From a bacterium (GTDB taxonomy: Bacteria > Zhuqueibacterota > Zhuqueibacteria > Residuimicrobiales > Residuimicrobiaceae): 64,000 bases of DNA. This document shows positions 43,174 through 51,840 of the stretch, piece after piece. The stretch lies in contig JAKQNR010000021.1 in NCBI GenBank assembly GCA_029565685.1, forward strand, positions 186,001 to 250,000. The letters run 5' to 3'. A program made the position numbers and the translations under genes. Position 1 is the first letter of the stretch; each line of letters begins with the position of its first letter. The notes under the pieces are model-generated. The model had not been told where the DNA came from. It ran no database searches and was given only the letters and a program-made list of their open reading frames with translations.

Positions 43174-44952
43174 GTGCGCAATTATTGTCTCTTTCTTTTT
43201 TTTCTCATCGCCGGTTGTACGTTCGGCCAAGATCGAACCGTTCATCTGCGCATCAATCAGTTGGGCTATCTGGCGGGCGAGAGCAAGACGGCCGTCGCGT
43301 TTTCCCACATGGACCAGCGAGGTCGCCGGTTTGAAGTCATCGACGCAGAAAGCGGCGAACGGGTCTGGGGGCCGGCGGCGGTGGGAAAAAACCGCGGCGG
43401 CTATGGCCGCTTTGCTCATCACTATCATTTGGATTTTTCCTCTCTGCGCCGGTGCGGTCGTTTTTTCCTGCAGGTCGGAGCAAACCGTTCCCTGTCGTTT
43501 ACGGTCGGTCATGACCTCTATGCCGGCACGGCTGAGATCATTCTGGAATATCTGCGTCAGCAGCGCTGCGGTTACAATCCCTGGCTCGACGAGATATGTC
43601 ATCGCGGCGACGGCCGCACGATGTACGGGCCCATGCCGGACAGCACCTATATCGATGTCAGCGGCGGCTGGCACGACGCCGGCGATCACTTGCGCTATCT
43701 GATGACCTCGAGCAACACCGTGTGTCGGCTGCTGTTTTCCTACCTGGAGAACAAGGAGAAATTTCTCGATCGTTTTGATTATTTCGGCCATGCAGGGGCT
43801 AATCGCATCGCGGACGTGCTCGATGAGGCCAAATGGGGCTTGGACTGGATGCTCAAAATGCATCCTCAGCCGGACCAGCTGTTCCATCAGGTCGCTGACG
43901 ACCGGGATCATCAGTATTTCGAGTTGCCATTCAGCGACAGCACCGACTATGGCTGGGGCAAAGGCGCTTATCGGGTGGTCTACTATGCCAACGGCCGACC
44001 CCAGGGCCTGGGCCGCTATCAGAACACCTCCACCGGCATCGCCAATTTGGCCGGCCGCTATGCCGCAGCCATGGCCATGGCCGCGGATATTTGGGCCCAT
44101 GATCTGGGCGACAACGGCTACGCCGCGCTCTGCCTGACCGCAGCGCGCGAGGTGTACACGATGGGAAAAAAGCAGCCCGGGTGCCAGGAGGGGACGCCCT
44201 GCCGCGCGCCCTATCGCTATCATGAACGCACTTGGGCCGACGATATGGAGTGGGGGGCCACAGAGCTGTTCCGAGTAACGCAGGAGCCGGCGTATCTGGC
44301 GGATGCAAAACGGTTCGCCGTCATGGCCGGCGCCACCTCCTGGTTTGGCAGCGACACCGCCCGCCATTATGAATTTTATCCGTTCATGAACCTCGGCCAT
44401 TATCGGCTTTATCCCCTGGTGACAGCCTCGTTCGCCGATACCCTGGCCGGCTATTATCGCACGGAACTGGAAAGAGTGCGACAGAGAGCTGCCGGCAATC
44501 CTTACGGCATCGGCCATCCGTTCATCTGGTGCTCCAACAATCTGGCCGCCGCTCTGGTCCTTCAGGGAATGCTGTATGAAAAAATGACTGCAGACGGCAG
44601 ATATCGCGAGTTGACCACCGCTACCCGCGATTGGCTGCTGGGACGAAATCCCTGGGGCGCCAGCCAGTTCGTCTGCATTCCCGAAAGCGGCGGCGTTACG
44701 CCGCAGCATCCGCACAGCGTACTGGCGATGAAGACCAACCGCCCCATCCGCGGCGCCATGAACGACGGACCGGTGTATGCCTCCATCTTTAACAGCCTGA
44801 AAGGCGTAAGTTTGCAGAGGCCGGATCCATTTGCGCCCTTTCAGTCGAATTGGGTGGTTTATCATGACGATTTTTGGGATTATGCCACCAACGAACCCAC
44901 GCTGGACGGCACCGCCGAAGCGCTGTACTGGTTGGCCGCGCTGTCGCCCTAA
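43174..44952 (+). CDS. Glycoside hydrolase family 9 lipoprotein (endoglucanase-like)
   Basis: A 592-aa secreted enzyme. A short signal ends in a lipobox-like LIAGC (Cys15). An N-terminal Ig-like CelD_N domain (about 20-105) precedes the (alpha/alpha)6 GH9 barrel. The catalytic base Asp lies in GWHDAGDH (about 163-170), and the acid Glu is in the C-terminal NEPTLDGTAEALYW (near 573). Family members hydrolyse beta-1,4-glucans or related oligosaccharides by inversion. GTG 43174 is the start; AGGGAG lies 6 nt upstream and the frame opens earlier, inside the preceding gene. Downstream is a sugar-type sodium symporter, suggesting glycan breakdown plus uptake. Confidence 0.9.
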   Translation: MRNYCLFLFFLIAGCTFGQDRTVHLRINQLGYLAGESKTAVAFSHMDQRGRRFEVIDAESGERVWGPAAVGKNRGGYGRFAHHYHLDFSSLRRCGRFFLQVGANRSLSFTVGHDLYAGTAEIILEYLRQQRCGYNPWLDEICHRGDGRTMYGPMPDSTYIDVSGGWHDAGDHLRYLMTSSNTVCRLLFSYLENKEKFLDRFDYFGHAGANRIADVLDEAKWGLDWMLKMHPQPDQLFHQVADDRDHQYFELPFSDSTDYGWGKGAYRVVYYANGRPQGLGRYQNTSTGIANLAGRYAAAMAMAADIWAHDLGDNGYAALCLTAAREVYTMGKKQPGCQEGTPCRAPYRYHERTWADDMEWGATELFRVTQEPAYLADAKRFAVMAGATSWFGSDTARHYEFYPFMNLGHYRLYPLVTASFADTLAGYYRTELERVRQRAAGNPYGIGHPFIWCSNNLAAALVLQGMLYEKMTADGRYRELTTATRDWLLGRNPWGASQFVCIPESGGVTPQHPHSVLAMKTNRPIRGAMNDGPVYASIFNSLKGVSLQRPDPFAPFQSNWVVYHDDFWDYATNEPTLDGTAEALYWLAALSP

Positions 44953-45022
44953 CAGAATAAATCTCCTTGCTATTCAGCAGAGATGTTTCTACCTTTCTTG
45001 GATTTAAACCGGAGGAAACGCT

Positions 45023-46711
45023 ATGCAGAACCTTGTGCTGCTGGATTGGATAGTCATTTTCGTCTATTTTGGCTTTATCGCTTACATCGTCTGGTGGTCT
45101 TCGCGTCAGCAAAAGACGGCGGAGGATTATTTTTTGGCCGGTCGTGATATCGGCTGGTTCGCCATAGGCGGCTCTCTGTTCGCATCCAACATCGGCTCCG
45201 AGCATATCGTCGGTCTTGCCGGCCAGGGCGCTTCCACCGGTTTAGCGATGGCGCATTGGGAGTTGCACGCCTGGGTGCTGGTCATGCTCGCGTGGGTCTT
45301 TGTGCCCTATTATTATCATTCCCGTGTCTTCACCATGCCCGAGTTCCTCGAGCGCCGTTTCAGTCCTAAAGCGCGTTGGATCCTTTCACTGGTTTCTCTG
45401 GTGGCGTATGTGTTCACCAAAGTGTCGGTCACCGTCTATGCCGGCGCTCTGGTGTTTCAGACTCTGCTGCCGGATGCCTTTGGTTCGCCGGAGAACGCCT
45501 TTTGGGTCGGCGCGGTGGCCACGGTGGTGTTGACCGGCATTTACACGGTGCTGGGCGGCCTGCGCGCAGTGATCTACACGGATGCGGCTCAGGCCGTCAT
45601 TCTCCTGATCGGATCCATCGCCATCACCTATTTCGGCTTGGACAAGCTGGGCGGTTGGGGCGTGATGAAAGAGGTCTGCCGGGAAAACGCCGCAGGGTTC
45701 GCTTTGTGGCGGCCGCTCTCGGATCCCGGTTTTCCCTGGCTGGGGGTGATCATCGCTTCGCCGATCATCGGCCTCTGGTACTGGTGTACGGATCAATACA
45801 TTGTGCAAAGGACGCTGTCTGCGAAAAATCTGACCCAGGCGCGGCGCGGCGCCCTGTTCGGCGGATTTCTCAAGCTTTCGCCGGTTTTAATCTTTCTTGT
45901 GCCGGGCCTTATGGGCTGGGCGCTGCATCAGCAGGGCATTATTCACATTCCGACCAAAGTTCTCAACGGCGCCACCGTCATCAACGGCGATCAGGTGTTT
46001 CCGACCATGGTGACCACGTTGTTGCCGGCCGGCTTACGCGGAGTCGTGGTCGCCGGACTGCTCGCTGCTTTGATGAGCTCGCTTTCCGCTCTGTTCAACT
46101 CTGCCGCTTCGCTGTATACGGTGGATGTCCATGAAAAATTATGGCCCGGCGCTTCGCAGGAGAAGCTGGTGCGCGTCGGTCGCACCGCCACCGCCGTGGT
46201 CGTGCTGCTGGGCTTGATCTGGATTCCAGTCATGCCCATGATCTCCGGCGGCGGGCTGTACCAATATCTGCAAAGCGTGCAGAGCTACCTGGCGCCGCCC
46301 ATCGCCGCTGTATTCCTACTGGGCATTTTTTGGCGCCGCATCAACGCCAGGGGCGCGGTCTGGGGTTTGACCACCGGTTTTATCCTGGGCATGCTCAAGA
46401 TCACCATTCAGGCGATCTTTGGTCAGGGCAAGGTGGAAAGCCCGGCGTTTTTGGCGGCTGTCGGCGATTTCAACTTTTTATATTTTGCCGGCGTGCTCTT
46501 TACTCTCAGCATTCTGGTGGTCATCATCGCCTCTCTGACCGCGCCGCCGCCCACGGAGGATCAGATCAAGGGACTGACCTTCGCTACACGCACAGCGAAA
46601 GAAAAACAGGAAACTCGGGCCAGCTGGAACTGGGTGGATGTGGTGGCTACGCTCGTGGTCCTTGGCGGCGTGCTCGCTATGTACCTGTATTTCAGCTTTT
46701 GGTTGAATTGA
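45023..46711 (+). CDS. Sodium:solute symporter (SSS/SGLT-like)
   Basis: A 562-aa transporter with about 13 to 14 hydrophobic segments and the LeuT fold of the SSS family. It has the early DYFLAGRDIGWFAIGGSLFASNIGSEHIVGLAGQ region (about 36-69; only key parts quoted: GRDIGWF, SNIGSEH, GLAGQ). It carries the vSGLT-like RRINARGAVWGLTTGF loop. SNIGSEH is typical of sugar-transporting members. GGAGGAAACGCT precedes the ATG. It is adjacent to the GH9 lipoprotein and may import its products with Na+. Confidence 0.88.
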   Translation: MQNLVLLDWIVIFVYFGFIAYIVWWSSRQQKTAEDYFLAGRDIGWFAIGGSLFASNIGSEHIVGLAGQGASTGLAMAHWELHAWVLVMLAWVFVPYYYHSRVFTMPEFLERRFSPKARWILSLVSLVAYVFTKVSVTVYAGALVFQTLLPDAFGSPENAFWVGAVATVVLTGIYTVLGGLRAVIYTDAAQAVILLIGSIAITYFGLDKLGGWGVMKEVCRENAAGFALWRPLSDPGFPWLGVIIASPIIGLWYWCTDQYIVQRTLSAKNLTQARRGALFGGFLKLSPVLIFLVPGLMGWALHQQGIIHIPTKVLNGATVINGDQVFPTMVTTLLPAGLRGVVVAGLLAALMSSLSALFNSAASLYTVDVHEKLWPGASQEKLVRVGRTATAVVVLLGLIWIPVMPMISGGGLYQYLQSVQSYLAPPIAAVFLLGIFWRRINARGAVWGLTTGFILGMLKITIQAIFGQGKVESPAFLAAVGDFNFLYFAGVLFTLSILVVIIASLTAPPPTEDQIKGLTFATRTAKEKQETRASWNWVDVVATLVVLGGVLAMYLYFSFWLN

Positions 46712-46800
46712 GCCTTTTACGGCGCACCGTACGTATTTGGGAACCCATGAGGTGTGCCGTGAACGGCTGCGCAAACCAAGTGGTTTGCATGTATATGGTC

Positions 46801-46831
46801 AGGGCAAGTCGATTGAAATGACTTGCCCTTT
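46801..46831 (+). terminator. Terminator-like hairpin after the symporter
   Basis: AGGGCAAGTC (46801-46810) pairs perfectly with GACTTGCCCT (46820-46829) around a 9-nt loop. Only three T residues follow, so strength is modest. Confidence 0.5.
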
Positions 46832-46887
46832 GTGCATCTGAATTCTGCATCGCCCTGATTTACATTCACCCTGACGGGAGAGTCCCT

Positions 46888-48210
46888 ATGATCCAGAAAC
46901 TTGTTCTGGGAACCGTTCTGTTGACTGGGAGCCTGACCATGGCCGCTACTTTTTCCAAGGAAAACGTCCGAGTGCACCGGCTGGACAATGGCTTGAAGGT
47001 ATTATTGTTCGAAGACCACTCCATTCCCAATATCGCCTATTATACTTTTTTCCGTGTGGGCTCGCGCAATGAACGGCCGGGCCTGACCGGCGTTTCTCAT
47101 TTCATCGAACACATGATGTTCAACGGATCCGCCCATGTAAAACCAGGCGAGCTGGACCGGATCATGGAGTATCACGGCGGCTCCAACAACGCCTATACCA
47201 GCGATGACGTCACCGCGTATACGGACTGGTTTCCGTCTGCAGCGGCGGAAAAGATGATCGCCCTGGAAGCGGACCGCATGCAGGGTTGTCTGTTCGATCC
47301 GCAGGTGCTGGAATCCGAACGCGGCGTGGTCGCTTCGGAACGTCGTCTTTCGGTGGATAACGACAACGAGAACTTGCTTATGGAGAGCGTGCGCGCCACA
47401 GCCATCATGGCTCATCCCTATCACTGGGATGTGATCGGCTGGATGAGCGATATCCAGAGTTGGAAGCGGGAGGAGATCCTGGCCTATTACCGGCAATTTT
47501 ACGCTCCCAACAACGCGGTGGTGGTCGTGGTCGGCGATTTCAAGGCCGACGCCATGATCCAGCTGATCGAGCGGCACTATGGCGCCATTGCACCAGGTCC
47601 GCAGCCGCCGGAGGTCGCCACCGTGGAGCCGGAGCAGCTGGGACCGCGCAGCACGCTGCTGTACCGGGATGCACAGACGCCCTCTTTTTTGCTCGCTTAT
47701 CCGGCGCCCGCCTGCACGGATCCCGATTTCCCGGCCATGCAGATTCTGGAGTTGATCCTGCTGCAGGGTGAGAGCAGCCGGCTGTATCAGCGCCTGGTGG
47801 CTGAGGAGCAGCTGGCGATCGAGATCGGCGGCGGCATTCAGGAGACCATAGATCCCTTGCTGTTCTACATCAGCGTGAAACCCCGTCCCGGCGCGGATGT
47901 CCACAGGATTGAAAAGATCGTGGAGGAGGAATTGGCGCAGGTGGCGGCTGAAGGGATCAAAGCCAAAGAGCTGACCAAGGCCTTTAACGCCATCGAAACT
48001 CGGTTTTACGCTTCCCTGCAATCGATCGCCGGCAAAGCCAACGGCCTGGGGATTCACGAGGCGCTCTATGGTGATTTCGCTGCGCTGTTCACGCACATGG
48101 TTCGTTTTCAAAAAGTGCAGGCAGCCGACGTTCAGCAGGCGGCTGGGAAATATTGTACGCCGGTCAAAAAGACCCTGGGCCTGGTGCTGCCGAAAGGAGA
48201 GACGGAATGA
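46888..48210 (+). CDS. M16-family zinc metallopeptidase, catalytic subunit type
   Basis: A 440-aa protease with a signal peptide (residues 1 to about 22). The inverted zinc motif HFIEH (His71, Glu74, His75) is intact, and the third ligand lies in the conserved ESERGVVASER segment about 75 residues later. It belongs to the pitrilysin/processing-peptidase clan and probably degrades peptides in the periplasm. GGGAG precedes the ATG. It overlaps the next M16 gene by 4 nt, and the pair probably forms a heterodimer. Confidence 0.93.
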   Translation: MIQKLVLGTVLLTGSLTMAATFSKENVRVHRLDNGLKVLLFEDHSIPNIAYYTFFRVGSRNERPGLTGVSHFIEHMMFNGSAHVKPGELDRIMEYHGGSNNAYTSDDVTAYTDWFPSAAAEKMIALEADRMQGCLFDPQVLESERGVVASERRLSVDNDNENLLMESVRATAIMAHPYHWDVIGWMSDIQSWKREEILAYYRQFYAPNNAVVVVVGDFKADAMIQLIERHYGAIAPGPQPPEVATVEPEQLGPRSTLLYRDAQTPSFLLAYPAPACTDPDFPAMQILELILLQGESSRLYQRLVAEEQLAIEIGGGIQETIDPLLFYISVKPRPGADVHRIEKIVEEELAQVAAEGIKAKELTKAFNAIETRFYASLQSIAGKANGLGIHEALYGDFAALFTHMVRFQKVQAADVQQAAGKYCTPVKKTLGLVLPKGETE

Positions 48211-49592
48211 AGACCGCGACGCTTCTGTTCATGATGACCACCGCCCTGGCCGCCGGATCGGGGCCGGGTTTCAATCTGCCGGCCCCGCAGACTTTCAAGT
48301 TGCCTAACGGCATGACGGTCTTTTATCTGCAGGACCGTTCGCTGCCGCTGGTGGGCTTTCGTCTGCTGATCAACGGCGCAGGCGCCGCGGCAGAACCCGA
48401 AAGCCTGGAAGGCGCGGCGGATCTGATGGCCGAACTGATGATGAAAGGTGCGGCCGGCAAAAGCGCCTTGCAGGTGGCTGAGGAACTGGATGAACTCGGC
48501 GCCGATCTGCAGATCAAGGCCGGGGATGAATTCCTCTCGCTCAGCGGCCAGTCCTTGGCCAGATATTGGCCGAAGCTGCTGTCGCTCACCTGCGATTGCC
48601 TGCTGCGCCCTGATTTCAGCGAGGCGGAGTTCATCAAGGAGAGGGAACGCCGCATCGACCAGATAAAAGCCATCAAGGACAATCCTTCGCACGCTGTGAC
48701 GCAGTATTTCCGTAAAGCCTATCTGGCAGGCCATCCATTCGGCCGTCTGGCGGTGGGCAGCGAGGCCTCGTTGCAGGCCATGACCGTCAAAGACATTCGC
48801 GTTTTTTATCGCAGCGCGATAAGACCGGACCAGGCTCTGCTGGCCGTGGTGGGCGATTTTTCACCCGCTGAGTTGAGAAACGGGCTGGAGAAAAATTTTT
48901 CGCAATGGAAAAAGAGCGGGACAAAAGCTTCGGCCGTGGTTCTGCCGCCCCTGCCTTTGCCCCGCGGCAAGCAAGGTCTGCTGGTGGACAAACCTGACGC
49001 CAGCCAGGCTTATTTCATCATCGGCGCGCCCGGCATCGCCGTCGTGGACCAGCACGCCGCAGCCGCCCAGGTGATGAACACACTGTTCGGCGGACGCTTT
49101 ACCTCCCGACTGAATAATGAACTGCGGGTCAAGCGCGGACTGACCTACGGCGCGCGCAGCACCCTCGAGTCATGGCGGCCGGGCGGTCTGTTTACCATCA
49201 GCTCGTACACGAGAAACGAAAAAATCGGCGAAATGCTGCAGGTGAGTCTGGATCTGTTGCGTCAGGCGGCGCTCGTTGGCTTTGATGAAGAAGAAGTGGT
49301 CAGCGGCCGCAACTATGTGCTCGGTCAGTTTCCGCCTAAATTTGAAACCCTGATGAGCAAGGCGCGCGCGTACACGGATCTGGCGTTTTACGGACTGCCC
49401 TTTGATTATTATGCCGGCCTGCTCAGCCGCGTGGGCAGCAGCGACCGCGAAGCGGTCCACGCACAGGCGAGAAGACTGATGCCGCAGGAGGATTATGTGC
49501 TGGTCGTGGTGGGCAAGGCTGAAGAGATCCGCGAACAGCTGGCGCCCTTTGCCGACTGGAAATTCCGCTCCATCACAGACGATGGATTTTAG
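48207..49592 (+). CDS. M16-family peptidase-like protein lacking the zinc motif
   Basis: A 461-aa homologue of the preceding gene with its own signal peptide (residues 1 to about 16). Where HFIEH should be, the aligned segment reads LMAEL, so both zinc histidines are lost. The substrate-binding C-terminal motifs are kept: GGRFTSRLNNELRVKRGLTYGA (key part RGLTYGA) and a later YVLGQFP. Such inactive partners complete the chamber of two-subunit M16 enzymes. ATG 48207 shares bases with the TGA of the partner (ATGA). The frame is open upstream to 48153. Confidence 0.92.
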   Translation: MKTATLLFMMTTALAAGSGPGFNLPAPQTFKLPNGMTVFYLQDRSLPLVGFRLLINGAGAAAEPESLEGAADLMAELMMKGAAGKSALQVAEELDELGADLQIKAGDEFLSLSGQSLARYWPKLLSLTCDCLLRPDFSEAEFIKERERRIDQIKAIKDNPSHAVTQYFRKAYLAGHPFGRLAVGSEASLQAMTVKDIRVFYRSAIRPDQALLAVVGDFSPAELRNGLEKNFSQWKKSGTKASAVVLPPLPLPRGKQGLLVDKPDASQAYFIIGAPGIAVVDQHAAAAQVMNTLFGGRFTSRLNNELRVKRGLTYGARSTLESWRPGGLFTISSYTRNEKIGEMLQVSLDLLRQAALVGFDEEEVVSGRNYVLGQFPPKFETLMSKARAYTDLAFYGLPFDYYAGLLSRVGSSDREAVHAQARRLMPQEDYVLVVVGKAEEIREQLAPFADWKFRSITDDGF

Positions 49593-49690
49593 CTGCAGGG
49601 GGTTGGGACTGCGGTTTCGGTCCCTCTGAAGGATGTGGGGCGGCGGGTTGAAAGCCCGTTGGAGAGGATGTGCGAAGACAGGAGTGAGTT

Positions 49691-51127
49691 ATGGTTGATG
49701 TGTTGCTGATTAATCCCCCCAACCGAATCGATGCCTATTCAACCGGCAAAGAAATGGTGCCGCTGGGATTGCTGTCCGTGGCCGCGTATATGGAAAAAAG
49801 CGGGCATCGGGTCATGGTGCTGGATTTGGAATTTGAGGATCAGGCGGTGGATAAAATCATCGAGGCGGAAAAGCCGCGCTTGGTCGGCATCGCCGGCACA
49901 TCGGCCACCCGTTTTGAAGCGTTCGACCTCGCACGGCTGGTGAAAAAAGTGAATCCGAACGTCGCCACGGTGTACGGCGGCTGCCACGCCTCCTTTACCG
50001 CAGAGGACACGCTCACCCATGTTCCCGAGTTCGATGTGGTGGTGCGCGGCGAGGGCGAAGAGACCACCGCCGAGCTTTTAGCCGCGCTGGACTCGGCAAG
50101 CCCGTTGTCCGCGGTTCAGGGCTTGAGCTTTCGCCAGGACGGCCGAGTGGTGCACAACGACCCGCGGCCGCGCATTCGCGATCTGGATGCACTGCCCTTT
50201 CCCGCTCGGCATCTGGTGGATATGTCCGGCTATCACCTCAAATTGGATTTGATCAATAAAAAAGCCGCCTCCCTCATCACCTCCAGAGGCTGTCCGATCA
50301 ACTGCTCATTCTGTTCCGCCAGCTTTATGTTCGGCAAAACCCTGACCCGCCGCTCTGCGGGGAATGTGGTCGATGAAATGGAACAGGTGCTGAACCGCTA
50401 TGACGTAGCCGGTTTTAAAATCTTTGACAGCACTTTTACTCTGATCCCCAAACACGCAGAGGATATCTGCGATGAAATTTTGCGCCGCGGCCTGAATTTC
50501 CCCTGGGAGTGCGAAATCCGCGCCAGCAATATCACGTTCGAGCTGTTGCAAAAGATGAAAAGGGCGGGCTGCTATCTGGTGGACTTTGGCATCGAATCAG
50601 CCAGCGAGCCGGTGCTGAAAAGAATGAACAAGGGCATCACCATGGACCAGGTGAAAAGGGTGTTGGACTGGACCAACACCCTGGGCATTCAGCAAAAGCC
50701 TTTTTTCACCTTTGGCCACATCGAAGAGACCATGGACGATGCGCAGCTGACTCTGGATTTTATTCGGGATAATCTCGGCCGCATGGCCATGCCCAGCATC
50801 GGCGTCGGCATCCGCGTCTACCCCGGCACAGAGGTGGAACGGTTCGCCATGGCGCAAAATCTGCTGCCCGGCTTTGCCTGGTCGCAACCCTATCACGAAG
50901 AACGCAACGTCCTGTTGAGCACTTCTGCCAACATACCCATTCTCATTCAGCCGCAGATGGGCTTTGATGAATTGCTGACCATCAAACAAAAGACTCTATC
51001 GCTGCAATCCTCCAACCTCGCCTTTGTGCTGCGTCGCCTCCGCAAGGCGCATTCCTGGGCGGATTTAGTCAAATACGCCCGGTTTTTCGTCCGCATGCTC
51101 CGTCTGAAAATTATGTCTAAATCGTGA
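49691..51127 (+). CDS. B12-binding domain radical SAM protein
   Basis: A 478-aa protein. An N-terminal cobalamin-binding Rossmann-like domain (about 1-140; begins VLLINPPNR, with VVRGEGEET near its end) precedes the radical SAM domain. The [4Fe-4S] cluster motif CPINCSFC lies near residues 199-206, followed by the KIFDSTFTLIP and FGIESASEPVL stretches. This class performs methylations, rearrangements or ring contractions; the substrate is not evident. AGGAG precedes the ATG. It is translationally coupled to an MtnX-like phosphatase (TGATG), which hints at a shared pathway. Confidence 0.88.
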   Translation: MVDVLLINPPNRIDAYSTGKEMVPLGLLSVAAYMEKSGHRVMVLDLEFEDQAVDKIIEAEKPRLVGIAGTSATRFEAFDLARLVKKVNPNVATVYGGCHASFTAEDTLTHVPEFDVVVRGEGEETTAELLAALDSASPLSAVQGLSFRQDGRVVHNDPRPRIRDLDALPFPARHLVDMSGYHLKLDLINKKAASLITSRGCPINCSFCSASFMFGKTLTRRSAGNVVDEMEQVLNRYDVAGFKIFDSTFTLIPKHAEDICDEILRRGLNFPWECEIRASNITFELLQKMKRAGCYLVDFGIESASEPVLKRMNKGITMDQVKRVLDWTNTLGIQQKPFFTFGHIEETMDDAQLTLDFIRDNLGRMAMPSIGVGIRVYPGTEVERFAMAQNLLPGFAWSQPYHEERNVLLSTSANIPILIQPQMGFDELLTIKQKTLSLQSSNLAFVLRRLRKAHSWADLVKYARFFVRMLRLKIMSKS

Positions 51128-51840
51128 TGGCGCGGAGGCCCGAAGCAGACGCCACACGCAGCGGCGCCCCGGCGCCGTTGCGCATTTTTTGTGATTTCGA
51201 CGGCACCATCGCGGTGAAGGACGTGGGCAATGAGCTGTTCACCCGCTACGGCGATCGGGACTACTGGCGGCATCTGGTGAAATGCTGGCATCGGGGGGAG
51301 ATCGACGGCCGGCAGCTGTGGCAACGGCAGTGCGAGCGCTCGCGGCTGACGCCGCAGGAGCTCGATGCGTTCGCTCAAAGTCAAGAGCTCGATCCCTGGT
51401 TTCCGTCGTTCTACCAGTTCTGCCGTCAGCGCGCCCTGCCGCTCTATGTGGTCAGCGACGGCATGGATGCGTATATCCGCCGCATCCTCGAGCGTCATCA
51501 AATCACGGAGGTTTTGCTGCGCTGCAACCATCTGCGAGTGGAGCCGGACGGCCGGTTGTCCGTTGTCTTTCCCTACTATGAGCAAAGCTGCGGCCGTTGC
51601 GCCAATTGCAAGGGTTCCCATATCCGCCGGGAAAGACGGTCCGGCGAGACGACCCTCTACGTCGGCGACGGCCTGTCGGACCTCTGCGCGGTAGGCGCGG
51701 CTGATATTTTATTGGCCAAAAAACAGCTCAGGACCTATTGCGAGGATAAAGGGGTGGGCTATATTGCGTATGAAAATTTTGCGCATGTTCAGGCGGTGGT
51801 GGAAAGAGTGTTGGCCGGTCAGGCGGAAACAGAGGATTGA
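51127..51840 (+). CDS. MtnX-like HAD-IB phosphatase
   Basis: A 237-aa HAD superfamily phosphatase. Motif I is FCDFDGTIA (Asp nucleophile, about residues 21-29), motif II VVSDGMD, and motif IV GDGLSDLCA. A CGRCANCKG cysteine cluster near residue 155 lies in the region where MtnX-like enzymes often hold a conserved Cys. MtnX acts in methionine salvage, but no other mtn genes are nearby. ATG 51127 overlaps the radical SAM stop by one base; GTG 51124 is also possible. The 3' end overlaps the convergent CNNM gene by 22 nt. Confidence 0.82.
   Translation: MARRPEADATRSGAPAPLRIFCDFDGTIAVKDVGNELFTRYGDRDYWRHLVKCWHRGEIDGRQLWQRQCERSRLTPQELDAFAQSQELDPWFPSFYQFCRQRALPLYVVSDGMDAYIRRILERHQITEVLLRCNHLRVEPDGRLSVVFPYYEQSCGRCANCKGSHIRRERRSGETTLYVGDGLSDLCAVGAADILLAKKQLRTYCEDKGVGYIAYENFAHVQAVVERVLAGQAETED

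Noticed and set aside
43024-44865. 613-codon antisense frame over the GH9 gene
   Set aside because: The plus strand encodes a complete GH9 enzyme with catalytic motifs; the antisense frame has no recognisable feature.
48153-48206. Upstream extension of the second M16 gene
   Set aside because: The extension overlaps the first M16 gene, and the ATG at 48207 starts a clear signal peptide with translational coupling.
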